Positions 1-7,846 of a stretch of 19,061 nt of DNA are shown one piece after another. A program made the translations under genes and the position numbers. The stretch covers positions 1-19,061 of the forward strand of contig JAQUQN010000005.1 of NCBI GenBank assembly GCA_028716065.1. The letters run 5' to 3'. Every line of letters begins with the position of its first letter. Positions within the stretch are counted from its first letter, which is position 1. This stretch comes from Candidatus Omnitrophota bacterium (GTDB lineage Bacteria > Omnitrophota > Gorgyraeia > 2-01-FULL-45-10). The notes below the pieces were generated by a model that was given only the letters and a program-made list of their open reading frames with translations, was not told where the DNA came from and made no database searches.

Positions 1-221
1 GGACCATCACCGCCAATTACGACGGAAAGAAAAAGTCAAAGACCGTAATAGAAGACGGCGCCTTTATAGGCGTCGGCGCGATCTTTGACGCGCCGGTAAA
101 GGTCGGCGCCCTCGCCACGGTCGGAGCCGGAAGCGTGGTGCTGAAGGATCACGATGTTCCGAAGGGCGCGACCGTAGTCGGTGTGCCGGCCAGGGTATTG
201 AAGAAAAAAAAGAGGGAGTGA
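1..221 (+). CDS. glmU: GlmU C-terminal end (UDP-N-acetylglucosamine pyrophosphorylase/glucosamine-1-phosphate acetyltransferase), 5' partial
   Basis: The reading frame is open from base 3 to a TGA at 219-221, giving the last 72 residues. They show the left-handed beta-helix hexapeptide pattern and the GlmU signature TITxNYDG, followed by a KT-x-IEDGAFIG segment, APVKVG and VGAGSVV. GlmU acetylates GlcN-1-P and then uridylylates it to UDP-GlcNAc, the precursor of peptidoglycan and lipid A. The usual Cys of TITCNYDG is Ala here. The end (GVPARVLK plus a short basic tail) resembles the ending of NeuD-type acetyltransferases, so a stand-alone acetyltransferase cannot be excluded because the N-terminal half lies outside the window. 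The gene directly precedes prs with a 4-base gap, the same order as glmU-prs-ctc-pth in Bacillus, which supports the call. Confidence 0.85.
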   Translation, partial: TITANYDGKKKSKTVIEDGAFIGVGAIFDAPVKVGALATVGAGSVVLKDHDVPKGATVVGVPARVLKKKKRE

Positions 222-225
222 GAAG

Positions 226-1167
226 ATGAAGAACGGGCTCTTGATATTCAGCGGAAATTCCAACCGGAAGTTGGCGGAAGATATCTGCAAATTCCTGAAA
301 GTGAAATTGAGCAACGCGTCCATCGACAGGTTTTCCGACGGAGAGATACGCGTCAAGATCAACGAGAATGTGAGGGGCCACGATGTCTTCGTGATACAAC
401 CCACTTCATCCCCTTCTAACGATAACCTCATGGAGCTTCTCATCATGATAGACGCGCTCAAGCGCGCGTCGGCCCAGCGCCTGACGGCGGTCCTGCCGTA
501 TTTCGGATACGCCAGGCAGGACAGGAAGGACCAGCCCAGGGTCCCGATAACGGCCAAACTGGTCGCCAACCTCCTTACGACAGCAGGCGCCGACAGGGTC
601 CTTACCATAGACCTTCACGCAGGGCAGATCCAGGGTTTTTTTGATATACCCCTGGACCATCTTTTCGCGGCCAATATATTCATAGACTATATAAAGAAAC
701 TCAAGCTCGACAAGAACCTTGTCATCGTGACACCGGACGTGGGAGGCATAAAGACGGCGAGGTCATATGCCAAGAGGCTTGGCTGCGGACTGGCGATAGT
801 GGATAAGAGGCGTGTGGATGACAAGAAGGCGGAGGTCATGCACATAATGGGTGATGTGAAAGGCAAGCACGCCGTTCTGGTGGACGACATGGTAGCTACG
901 GCCGGTTCGCTGGTCGAGGCCGCTGAGGCCATAAAGAAAGCCGGCGCTGTGGATATATACTCGACCATAACACACGCTGTTCTATGCGGCCCGGCCATAG
1001 AGAGGATAAAGAGCTCCAGATTAAAGAAGCTGATAGTTACGGATACTATTCCGCTACCGAAAGACAAGAAGTTCGACAAGATACAGGTCCTTTCCGTGGC
1101 GCCGCTTCTGGGCGAGGCGATAAAACGCATCCACGACGAAGAATCGATAAGTGTTCTATTTAGTTAA
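226..1167 (+). CDS. prs: Ribose-phosphate pyrophosphokinase (PRPP synthetase, class I)
   Basis: Makes PRPP from ribose-5-phosphate and ATP in the cytoplasm, for purine, pyrimidine, His, Trp and NAD synthesis. At 313 residues it has the usual class I length. Visible motifs: SGNSN near the N-terminus, FSDGE (36-40), the ATP-binding segment YARQDRK (95-101), DLHAGQIQGFFD (129-140) with the active-site His131, the KRR flexible loop (194-196) and the PRPP-binding loop VDDMVATAGS (219-228). In the family this last loop usually reads DDMIDTAGT or close to it; the second Asp is Ala224 here. The ATG follows a GGGAG sequence that overlaps the glmU stop codon. rplY follows 32 bases downstream. Confidence 0.97.
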   Translation: MKNGLLIFSGNSNRKLAEDICKFLKVKLSNASIDRFSDGEIRVKINENVRGHDVFVIQPTSSPSNDNLMELLIMIDALKRASAQRLTAVLPYFGYARQDRKDQPRVPITAKLVANLLTTAGADRVLTIDLHAGQIQGFFDIPLDHLFAANIFIDYIKKLKLDKNLVIVTPDVGGIKTARSYAKRLGCGLAIVDKRRVDDKKAEVMHIMGDVKGKHAVLVDDMVATAGSLVEAAEAIKKAGAVDIYSTITHAVLCGPAIERIKSSRLKKLIVTDTIPLPKDKKFDKIQVLSVAPLLGEAIKRIHDEESISVLFS

Positions 1168-1199
1168 TTATACAGTGACTAAAAAGGAGTAAGAATCCT

Positions 1200-1922
1200 A
1201 TGGAAAAGGTTATATTGAAAGCGGAAGTCAGAAAAGAGGCGGGAAAGAAGACCGCGAAAGACCTCAGAAAAAAGGGTATCATCCCGGGAATAGTATATAA
1301 AGAAGGGAAGGATGCCGTTAAACTGCAGCTTTTGAGGGAAAGCTTAAGGGATGTATTGCATACGAAGGCCGGAGCCAACGTCATCATCACCCTTAAAGTG
1401 TCCGGAGAAGACAAGGAAAAGGACAGGACCGTGGTGATAAAGGAGATACAACGAGAACCCATTAAAGACGGTATCCTGCACGTAGATTTTAACGAGATCT
1501 CTCTTACCGAGGCCCTGAAGATAGATGTGCCGCTGGCGTCTCACGGCGAGCCGGTGGGAGTCAAGACCGACGGCGGAACGCTCGAACACGTCATGTGGGA
1601 ACTGCACGTAGAGTGTCTTCCCACCAATATCCCGGAAAAGATCGAGGTCGAGGTCTCCGAGATGAAGATCGGCGATGCCATACACGTGAAGGATATCGTT
1701 CCTCCTGTGGGCGTCAAGATATTGAACGATCCGGAGCTCATAGCGATGATAGTGAAGCCGCCAAAGGTCGAAGTCCCTGCCGCTGAGGCAGTGGAAGAAG
1801 CCCCTCTAGAGCCCGAGTTGATCAGGAAGAAGAAGGAAGCCGAAGCCGAAGGCGAAGAGGCCCCTAAAGAGGCCGCGAAAGAACCGGCCAAGGAACCCAA
1901 AAAGGAAGAAAAGCAGAAGTAA
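1200..1922 (+). CDS. rplY: 50S ribosomal protein bL25, CTC/TL5 type
   Basis: Binds 5S rRNA in the large ribosomal subunit. Residues 1-92 form the L25 beta-barrel that contacts 5S rRNA (RKEAGKKTAKDLRKKGIIPG near the start, then VDFNEIS). Residues about 95-187 form the second beta domain of the long CTC/TL5 form, with VPPVGVKIL and a conserved proline-rich end. Residues 188-240 are a low-complexity Glu/Lys/Ala/Pro tail with EPAKEPKKEEK, an extension of a kind often seen in this form. The start has an AAAAAGGAG sequence at a good distance. The TAA stop shares its last base with the ATG of pth, which suggests translational coupling. The context prs-ctc-pth is conserved in Firmicutes and other phyla. 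Confidence 0.96.
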   Translation: MEKVILKAEVRKEAGKKTAKDLRKKGIIPGIVYKEGKDAVKLQLLRESLRDVLHTKAGANVIITLKVSGEDKEKDRTVVIKEIQREPIKDGILHVDFNEISLTEALKIDVPLASHGEPVGVKTDGGTLEHVMWELHVECLPTNIPEKIEVEVSEMKIGDAIHVKDIVPPVGVKILNDPELIAMIVKPPKVEVPAAEAVEEAPLEPELIRKKKEAEAEGEEAPKEAAKEPAKEPKKEEKQK

Positions 1923-2500
1923 TGAAACTAATAGTAGGCCTGGGCAATCCCGGGTTAAAGTACAGGGCCACGAAACATAACATAGGTTTTAACGTGGTCA
2001 GGGAGCTGGCGGGAGATAACGGCATAAAGATAAATAAGAAGGCCCATAACTCTTTGGTGGGAGAAGGCGAGATAGAGGGAGAGGAAGTGTTTTTGGTCCT
2101 CCCCCAGACGTACATGAACCTTTCCGGCGAGGCCGTTGCGGAAGTCATGGATGAAATGAATGTACCCATCGAGCATATGATAGTTGTTTGCGATGATATC
2201 AACATGAAGCTGGGCAGGATAAGGATGAGAAGAGAGGGTTCGGCGGGCGGCCACAAGGGATTGCGCTCGATCATAAATGCCCTCGGCAACGATGATTTCG
2301 CGAGATTAAGGATAGGTATCGCCACGGAGGTCCACAAGGGAGATATTACCCACTACGTTCTTTCCCCGTTCAAGAGAAGCCAGTCGAAGAATGCCGCTCA
2401 CGCCGTATCTTTAGCCAAGGAGGCCCTATCGGCCTGGCTGGAGGAGGGTATCGATAAGGCCATGAGCACCTTTAATAAAAGGAAGGCCGGCACGTCTTGA
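1922..2500 (+). CDS. pth: Peptidyl-tRNA hydrolase
   Basis: Releases peptides from peptidyl-tRNAs that drop off ribosomes. At 192 residues it is a normal Pth. It begins with GLGNPG (6-11) and TKHNIGF, where His19 matches the catalytic His20 of E. coli and Asn9 matches Asn10. TYMNLSG (63-69) carries the conserved Asn66. CDDINMKLGRIRMR (90-103) includes Asp91, equivalent to E. coli Asp93. GSAGGHKGLRSI follows; the Asn of E. coli GGHNGL is Lys112. The ATG overlaps the rplY stop by one base, so it is probably reached by reinitiation. The gene closes the first cluster; a 76-base AT-rich spacer with a possible promoter follows. Confidence 0.97.
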   Translation: MKLIVGLGNPGLKYRATKHNIGFNVVRELAGDNGIKINKKAHNSLVGEGEIEGEEVFLVLPQTYMNLSGEAVAEVMDEMNVPIEHMIVVCDDINMKLGRIRMRREGSAGGHKGLRSIINALGNDDFARLRIGIATEVHKGDITHYVLSPFKRSQSKNAAHAVSLAKEALSAWLEEGIDKAMSTFNKRKAGTS

Positions 2501-2517
2501 AGGCGGATAAATAATCG

Positions 2518-2546
2518 TTGCCTTGTATAATATAATATGGTAATAT
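2518..2546 (+). promoter_or_regulatory. Possible sigma70-type promoter upstream of rpsF
   Basis: TTGCCT (2518-2523) and TAATAT (2541-2546) are separated by 17 bases in the AT-rich pth-rpsF spacer; each hexamer matches consensus at 4 of 6 positions. Two overlapping perfect TATAAT hexamers also lie at 2526-2531 and 2531-2536, but without a good -35 at the right distance. The exact pair is uncertain, but this spacer is the most likely promoter for the rpsF-ssb-rpsR-rplI-dnaB run. Confidence 0.4.
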
Positions 2547-2576
2547 GCCTACAATAAAACTTAATAGGAGTTTCGC

Positions 2577-2858
2577 ATGAATAATTATGAAGGCCTTTTT
2601 ATAGTAAAGCCGGATCTGAAGGAAGAGGATATCAAAAAGGTATTCAAGATGATCACCGATAACATAGCCAAGAACAACGGCACGGTGGAGAAAGAAGATA
2701 TCTGGGGCAAGAAGCAGCTTGCGTATCCGGTAAAAAAGTTCAAAGAAGGATACTATTATAAACTGGAATTCGCCGTATCTCCTGATTCGATATCCAAATT
2801 GGAGACCGCCTGCAAGCTTAACGGCGACATACTCAGGACCTTGATCTCAAAAAAATAG
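2577..2858 (+). CDS. rpsF: 30S ribosomal protein bS6
   Basis: Small-subunit protein that pairs with bS18 on the central domain of 16S rRNA. The 93 residues show the family pattern: YEGLFIVKPDL at the start, then a middle segment with WGKKQLAYPVKK and GYYYKLEF, and a C-terminal helix ending LNGDILRTLISKK. The ATG has a TAGGAG sequence 6 bases upstream. It starts the classical rpsF-ssb-rpsR-rplI order and has no acidic or polyglutamate tail. The short leader shows no CCG-bulged hairpin of the kind bound by S6:S18 in other phyla. Confidence 0.97.
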   Translation: MNNYEGLFIVKPDLKEEDIKKVFKMITDNIAKNNGTVEKEDIWGKKQLAYPVKKFKEGYYYKLEFAVSPDSISKLETACKLNGDILRTLISKK

Positions 2859-2874
2859 ACTCAGAAGGTATATA

Positions 2875-3354
2875 ATGGCAAATCTTAACAAAGTATTTTT
2901 AATAGGAAATCTGACCCGTGACCCCGAATTACGGTATGTTCCCAGCGGAACGGCCGTGGCCACCTTCACCATAGCGGTAAACAGGGTATATAAGAGCCAG
3001 GCAGGTGAAAATAAAGAAGAGACCTCTTTTATCAGGGTGGTGGTATGGGGGCGCAGGGCGGAAGTGTGCGGCGAATATCTGTCGAAAGGAAGCCCCGTAT
3101 TCGTAGAGGGAAGGCTGCAATCACGGAACTGGGAATCACAGGACGGCCAGAAGCGTTCTACGATAGAAGTAATAGCGGATAATGTGCAGTTCCTGAGATT
3201 CGGCGATAAAGGCAAGGGAAGCTCCGGTAAGCAAGCGGCGCCGGGAGAGGCCCTGGAGACGATCAATCTTAACGATCAGGGGCCCTTAGCCGATGATAGC
3301 GCAAAACCCGAAAAGACGGGTAGCGACAACAAAAACGAAGAAGTTCCATTTTAG
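2875..3354 (+). CDS. ssb: Single-stranded DNA-binding protein
   Basis: Binds ssDNA during replication, repair and recombination. Residues 1-109 form the OB fold, with NKVFLIGNLTRDPELRY, a TFTIAVNR strand, FIRVVVWGRRAE and VEGRLQSRNWES. Residues 110-153 are a Gly/Ser/Lys- and then Asp-rich flexible linker. The protein ends in EEVPF, a clear version of the acidic tip (DDDIPF in E. coli) that recruits partner proteins. It lies between rpsF and rpsR, the standard location, and starts 16 bases after the rpsF stop with an AGAAGG sequence upstream. The length of 159 residues is typical. Confidence 0.97.
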   Translation: MANLNKVFLIGNLTRDPELRYVPSGTAVATFTIAVNRVYKSQAGENKEETSFIRVVVWGRRAEVCGEYLSKGSPVFVEGRLQSRNWESQDGQKRSTIEVIADNVQFLRFGDKGKGSSGKQAAPGEALETINLNDQGPLADDSAKPEKTGSDNKNEEVPF

Positions 3355-3363
3355 GAGCCAGAC

Positions 3364-3627
3364 ATGCCAAGGATAGAGAGGAAGAGAAAGAAGAGAGACC
3401 CTTTAAAAAAGAAAAAGGTATTCAAAAAGAGGCCATGCAGGTTCTGCCTCGACAAGGTGCAAGAGATAGGATACCTGGATTACCAGAAATTTCAGAAACT
3501 GATCACCGAGAGAGGAAAGATCATGCCCTCCCGGATAACGGGTAATTGCGCCAGGCACCAGCGCCAGCTGGCCAAGGCCATAAAGAGGGCCCGCGTGGCG
3601 GCTCTGTTGCCGTTCGTAGCGGAGTGA
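3364..3627 (+). CDS. rpsR: 30S ribosomal protein bS18, zinc-binding (C+) form
   Basis: Partner of bS6 on the small subunit. The 87 residues include a very basic N-terminus (1-23) and then the bS18 core with the FCLDKVQEIGYLDY segment, GKIMPSRITG and a final AIKRARVAALLPF. Cys25 and Cys28 (CRFC) with Cys62 and His65 (CARH) form a four-ligand set, so this is the zinc-binding paralogue type; many bacteria have a version without cysteines. An AGGAG sequence lies 7 bases before the ATG, 9 bases after the ssb stop. Confidence 0.96.
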   Translation: MPRIERKRKKRDPLKKKKVFKKRPCRFCLDKVQEIGYLDYQKFQKLITERGKIMPSRITGNCARHQRQLAKAIKRARVAALLPFVAE

Positions 3628-3631
3628 TAGC

Positions 3632-4075
3632 ATGAAAGTCATATTGCTCGAAAATATAGATAGATTAGGTAAGATAGGCGATGTCGTCGCGGTAAAAGAA
3701 GGTTACGCGCGCAATTACCTCCTTCCTAATAATAAGGCCAAGGAGGCCACGGCGGGTAACATGAAGTTCCTGGAGAGCCTCAAGAAAAAACAGGCTCAGG
3801 AAGAAGCCAAGATTCTCGCCGAAGCCAGGGCGCTCGCGGATAAAATAGCGGCATTATCGATCACCATAAACGCCAAGGCGGGCGAGGAAGAAAAATTGTT
3901 CGGTTCGATAACGGCAGACATGATATCGGATGCCCTGAAAGCTGAAAGCATAAATATAGATAAGAGAGATATTATTATGGATGAGCCCATAAAGAAACTC
4001 GGCGTCTATCAGGTCACCGTGAAGGTCCACCCGGAAGTAAAGACGAGCGCCAGGATCTGGGTAGTTAAAGAATAG
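3632..4075 (+). CDS. rplI: 50S ribosomal protein bL9
   Basis: Large-subunit protein at the base of the L1 stalk. Its 147 residues have both domains: the N-terminal RNA-binding domain (MKVILLENIDRLGKIGDVV, VKEGYARNYLLPNNKA), a long connecting helix rich in Lys, Glu and Ala (about 45-75), and the C-terminal domain with KLFGSITADMI and the final VKVHPEVKTSARIWVV. It starts 4 bases after the rpsR stop. The spacer after it, before dnaB, is a 7-base repeat array. Confidence 0.97.
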   Translation: MKVILLENIDRLGKIGDVVAVKEGYARNYLLPNNKAKEATAGNMKFLESLKKKQAQEEAKILAEARALADKIAALSITINAKAGEEEKLFGSITADMISDALKAESINIDKRDIIMDEPIKKLGVYQVTVKVHPEVKTSARIWVVKE

Positions 4076-4077
4076 GT

Positions 4078-4105
4078 CTCATAACTCCAAACTCCTAACT
4101 CAAAA
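4078..4105 (-). repeat. Four tandem 7-base repeats between rplI and dnaB
   Basis: On the plus strand the units are CTCATAA, CTCCAAA, CTCCTAA and CTCAAAA. On the minus strand they read TTTTGAG, TTAGGAG, TTTGGAG and TTATGAG. TTAGGAG and TTATGAG recur in the array at 17771-17798 and TTTTGAG in the array at 17139-17166, so the three belong to one family. Here the orientation is reversed relative to the genes, so the leader of dnaB carries CTCC in place of GGAG. Confidence 0.75.
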
Positions 4106-4111
4106 CCTATT

Positions 4112-5488
4112 ATGGCACAGGAGATAATAGAAAAGATTCCGCCGCAGAGCATGGAAGCCGAGATGGCGGTCCTGGGTTCCATGCTGTTGGACCGCGAAGC
4201 GATATCCCAGGCCATCGAGTTATTGGAAGACTCTTATTTCTATAAGGATGCCCACAAAAGAATATTCTCTTCCATAATAAAACTCTATAATGAGAATAAA
4301 GCGGTAGACCTCATAACCATCATAGAAGAACTTAAAAAGGCCGCTTCTATCGACGACGTGGGAGGGCCCGCTTACATAACGGCCCTCTCCTCAAACGTCC
4401 CCACAGCCGCCAACATAGTCCATTACGCCAAGATAGTGAAAGAGAAGGCGGCATTGAGGAGCCTCATCAACGCGTCCACCCGGATAGTCTCCGAATGTTA
4501 TGATACCACCCAGGATGTAGATATACTCATCGATAAGGCCGAGAAGATAATATTCGATATAGCATCCAGAAAGGTGGAATCGCGTGTCGTGGCCCTGCGC
4601 GATGTTATCAAGAATTCCATAGAGACCATCGATAATCTTTACCAGCGCAAGGAACATATCACGGGTATCGCCACAGGTTTCAGGGACCTCGATATGAGGA
4701 CGGCGGGCCTGCAGAAGTCGGACTTGATAGTGGTCGCCGGCCGGCCATCGATGGGTAAGAGCGCATTGGCGGCCTGCATAGCCGAACATGCCGGCGTTAT
4801 AGATAAAGTGCCCGTGGCCTTTTTCAGCCTCGAAATGTCCAAAGAACAGCTGGTGCAGAGATTGTTGTGTTCCCACGCCAAGGTCGATGCGCATAAGGTC
4901 AGGACCGGATTCCTTTCACAGGCGGATTGGCCGAGACTCGTGACGGCGGCGGGCAAACTTTCGGAAGCGCCGATCTACATAGATGACACTCCGGGTATAA
5001 CGGTCATGGAGTTGCGCGCCAAGGCAAGACGCCTGAAGGCGCAGCATGATATACAGCTCATAGTGCTCGACTATCTTCAGCTCATGCAGGGGCCCGCGAA
5101 GGCCGATTCAAGGCAGCAGGAGATATCGGAGATATCGCGTTCCTTGAAGGCGCTGGCCAGAGAGCTGAACGTCCCCCTGATAGCCATCAGCCAGCTTTCG
5201 CGCGCCGTCGAACAGAGATCGGACCACAGGCCCCAGCTGTCGGATTTAAGAGAATCCGGGGCGATAGAGCAGGACGCGGACCTGGTATTACTGCTTTTAC
5301 GCGAAGAATACTATAATCCTACCGAGGAGAATAAAGGGCTGGCTGAACTGATAATAGCGAAGCAGAGGAACGGTCCCGTAGGAAGCCTGAACCTGACCTT
5401 CATAAGCGAATACATGAGATTCGAGAATCTGTCTGCTACCAGGAGCGAAGAGTTTGTGAGTGTGGATATGGACATGGAGAGTGTATGA
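4112..5488 (+). CDS. dnaB: Replicative DNA helicase DnaB
   Basis: Hexameric 5'-3' helicase of the replisome. The 458 residues match the family. The N-terminal domain (about 8-110) starts with PPQSMEAEMAVLGSMLLD. The RecA-like domain (about 185-445) holds Walker A GRPSMGKS (210-217), FFSLEMSKEQL (237-247), Walker B LIVLDYLQLM (317-326), SQLSRAVEQRSDHRPQLSDL and KQRNGPVG (417-424) with the arginine finger region. No intein is present. No Shine-Dalgarno sequence precedes the ATG because the spacer is a repeat array. No earlier in-frame start exists after the TAA at 4082, and the next Met is inside the conserved motif, so this ATG is preferred. The stop overlaps the bamA start (ATGA). Confidence 0.97.
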   Translation: MAQEIIEKIPPQSMEAEMAVLGSMLLDREAISQAIELLEDSYFYKDAHKRIFSSIIKLYNENKAVDLITIIEELKKAASIDDVGGPAYITALSSNVPTAANIVHYAKIVKEKAALRSLINASTRIVSECYDTTQDVDILIDKAEKIIFDIASRKVESRVVALRDVIKNSIETIDNLYQRKEHITGIATGFRDLDMRTAGLQKSDLIVVAGRPSMGKSALAACIAEHAGVIDKVPVAFFSLEMSKEQLVQRLLCSHAKVDAHKVRTGFLSQADWPRLVTAAGKLSEAPIYIDDTPGITVMELRAKARRLKAQHDIQLIVLDYLQLMQGPAKADSRQQEISEISRSLKALARELNVPLIAISQLSRAVEQRSDHRPQLSDLRESGAIEQDADLVLLLLREEYYNPTEENKGLAELIIAKQRNGPVGSLNLTFISEYMRFENLSATRSEEFVSVDMDMESV

Positions 5489-7803
5489 TAAAAATTTTTA
5501 AACCGGTTTCGATTTTATGTATTTTCGCTTTCTTATTTTCTCTGGTGCCGGTAGATCTCTATTGCCAGGGCGCTGACAGGGAAGGCGAGATCATCAAAGC
5601 CATAGAGGTCAAGAATAACAGGGCCGTAAGTTCCGAGACCATTCTCACGAAGATGAAGACGAAGGCCGGGGATAAATTCAGCCAGGAAGTATTGAACGAC
5701 GACCTGAAACGGCTGTATGCCACCGAATATTTCAGCAACGTCTCCATAGATGTCACGGATTACGAAGACGGAGTAAAGGTCACGTTCATCGTGGAAGAAA
5801 AGTCCGTCATAGAAGACATAGTCTTTAAGGGTAACAAGGCGTTCAGGTCCACGAAACTCAAGGCGATGATGAAGTCGAAGCCGAACGAGATGTTGAACCT
5901 TTCATTGCTGGCCCAGGATATAGCGGAGATAAAGTCGTTCTACGTGAAGAAGGGCTACCCTCTGGTGGATGTCAAATACGAGATCGATGTCGATAAAGAG
6001 TTGAACAAGTCGACTATAACCATCACGGTAGACGAGAAGAACCGTGTAAAAGTGGCGAAGGTTACCGTCGTGGGCAATAAGGCGATCCGCACCAATAAGA
6101 TCATAAAGGTGCTCGGAACAAAACCGGCCTGGCTCTTCAATCCCGGTATTTTCAAGGAGGATGTTTTTCAGGAGGACCTCGACAGGATAAAGGCGATGTA
6201 TGACGACATGGGGTACCTGGACGCGGAAGTCGCGCCGAAGATGGATTATTCCGAAGATGGCAAGCTGTTATATATAACGTTTGAGGTGCACGAAGGCAAG
6301 CAATACCTCGTAGGAGACATTACAGTCAAGGGCAATCTCGTGCTTCCCGAGAAAGATGTGCGGAAAGAGATGCGCCTCAAGTCGGGCAAGCCTTTCTCCA
6401 ACAGGACGCTGCGCGGGGACGCCATCGCCATCAGGCAGCTCTATTATAATTACGGATACATGAACGTGGCGGTGGATGTCGGCCGCGCGCTCAATCCCCA
6501 GACGGATAGGATAGACATCCTTTATAGTATAGAGGCCGGAGATCCCGTATATGTGGGCAAGGTCGAGATCAAGGGCAATCTCAAGACCAAGGACGTGGTA
6601 GTGAGGAGGGAGCTGAGGATATATCCCGGCCAGAAATTCGACGGCAGCAAGATAACGCGTTCGAAAGAGAGGCTTTATAATCTGGGGCTATTCGAAGATA
6701 TAAGCTTCGACACCGAGCCTACATCCAACCCGAACGTCCAAAATCTCGTCGTGAACGTGAAGGAGGCGAAGACCGGCCAGTTCTCGTTCGGCGGCGGGTA
6801 TAGCTCAATAGACTTTTTGGTCGGTTTCGTCGAGGTGGAACAGAAGAATTTTGATATACTCAATTTCCCTTCCTTCCAGGGAGCCGGCCAGGATCTCGTA
6901 ATAAGGGCCGAGCTCGGCATGGTAAGGCAGAACTATAATATAAGTTGGACCGAGCCATGGATATTCGGCTATCCTTTATCATTCGGCTTTGATCTCTACC
7001 GCACTACCCACAAGAAAAGGGAGGATATAGGCTGGCCCTACGATGAAAAAAGGACAGGCGGCGACGTGAGGTTCGGAAAAGAGATAACGGATAACCTGCG
7101 CGCGGATCTGATGTACAGGCTGGAAGAAGTCGAGATAGACAGCGTAGTTGACAACGCTTCCCAGGACCTGAAGAACGAAGTGGGTACGAACACGATATCC
7201 AGCATCTTATTGCAGGGTACGTATGATACGAGGGACAATATTTACAATCCCTCGAGGGGCGTGATCCTCAACGCTTCGATAGAAAATGCCGGCGGGTTCA
7301 TCGGCGGGAACAAGAATTTTCTGAAGGGCACCGGCACCGCGAGTTATTACCATACCTTCTTTGAAAAATTCGTCTTGGAGCTGAAAGGCCGGATGGGCAT
7401 AGCCGGCCCGTACGGAAAATCCGACGAGGTCCCCATATATGAGAGGTTCTTCGCAGGCGGCGCCAATACCATAAGGGGTTATAAAGAAAGAGGCGTCGGT
7501 CCAAGAGACCCTGGGTCCAACGACCCGATCGGTGGCGAAAGCATCCTCTTGGGAAATGCCGAAGTGACATTTCCCATTTATGAAAAGATGTTAAAAGGGG
7601 CCGTGTTCTATGATATAGGTAATGTATGGAGGAAGAGAGAGGATTTCATGGTAGGGGCAGGTTATAAATACGGCGTCGGAGTGGGCATAAGGGTCAAGAC
7701 GCCGCTCGGGCCGTTCAAGCTGGATTATGGTTATCCGCTCGTCAGAAATCATGATGACAAGAAGGAAGGGCAGTTCTATTTCAGCATAAGCAGGGGATTT
7801 TAG
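5485..7803 (+). CDS. bamA: Outer membrane protein assembly factor BamA (Omp85)
   Basis: Central component of the machine that folds beta-barrel proteins into the outer membrane. A signal peptide (about 1-28, hydrophobic ILCIFAFLFSLVPV) is followed by five POTRA domains at roughly 36-106, 107-185, 188-270, 273-351 and 354-427. POTRA motifs such as FKGNKAFRSTKL, VVGNKAIRTNKI and IKGNLKTKDVVVRREL are clear. The Omp85 barrel runs from about 432 to 772, with the loop-6 motif TIRGYKERGVGPRD (662-675, family VRGF/Y), FYDIGNVW and a C-terminal Phe (SISRGF). Length and domain number are standard. The ATG overlaps the dnaB TGA by 4 bases, so the two are translationally coupled. ompH follows 43 bases downstream. 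Confidence 0.97.
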   Translation: MIKIFKPVSILCIFAFLFSLVPVDLYCQGADREGEIIKAIEVKNNRAVSSETILTKMKTKAGDKFSQEVLNDDLKRLYATEYFSNVSIDVTDYEDGVKVTFIVEEKSVIEDIVFKGNKAFRSTKLKAMMKSKPNEMLNLSLLAQDIAEIKSFYVKKGYPLVDVKYEIDVDKELNKSTITITVDEKNRVKVAKVTVVGNKAIRTNKIIKVLGTKPAWLFNPGIFKEDVFQEDLDRIKAMYDDMGYLDAEVAPKMDYSEDGKLLYITFEVHEGKQYLVGDITVKGNLVLPEKDVRKEMRLKSGKPFSNRTLRGDAIAIRQLYYNYGYMNVAVDVGRALNPQTDRIDILYSIEAGDPVYVGKVEIKGNLKTKDVVVRRELRIYPGQKFDGSKITRSKERLYNLGLFEDISFDTEPTSNPNVQNLVVNVKEAKTGQFSFGGGYSSIDFLVGFVEVEQKNFDILNFPSFQGAGQDLVIRAELGMVRQNYNISWTEPWIFGYPLSFGFDLYRTTHKKREDIGWPYDEKRTGGDVRFGKEITDNLRADLMYRLEEVEIDSVVDNASQDLKNEVGTNTISSILLQGTYDTRDNIYNPSRGVILNASIENAGGFIGGNKNFLKGTGTASYYHTFFEKFVLELKGRMGIAGPYGKSDEVPIYERFFAGGANTIRGYKERGVGPRDPGSNDPIGGESILLGNAEVTFPIYEKMLKGAVFYDIGNVWRKREDFMVGAGYKYGVGVGIRVKTPLGPFKLDYGYPLVRNHDDKKEGQFYFSISRGF

Positions 7804-7812
7804 AAGAGGTAA

Positions 7813-7828
7813 TTTTTAAATTTAAAAA
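7813..7828. repeat. Perfect 16-base AT palindrome in the bamA-ompH spacer
   Basis: TTTTTAAATTTAAAAA is its own reverse complement. It lies 10 bases after the bamA stop and before an AAGAAAGGAGA ribosome-binding sequence. It has no GC pairs, so it is a weak hairpin. It could be a degenerate repeat, part of a promoter, or chance in AT-rich spacer sequence. Confidence 0.4.
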
Positions 7829-7846
7829 ATAAGAAAGGAGAGCAAC

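Noticed and set aside
2547..2576. An S6:S18-binding autoregulatory leader before rpsF
   Set aside because: The leader is short and AT-rich and contains no CCG-bulged hairpin.
5560..5575. Lipoprotein signal at Cys27 of BamA
   Set aside because: The residues before the Cys (DLY) do not fit a lipobox, and BamA is an integral barrel protein; a standard signal peptide is more likely.
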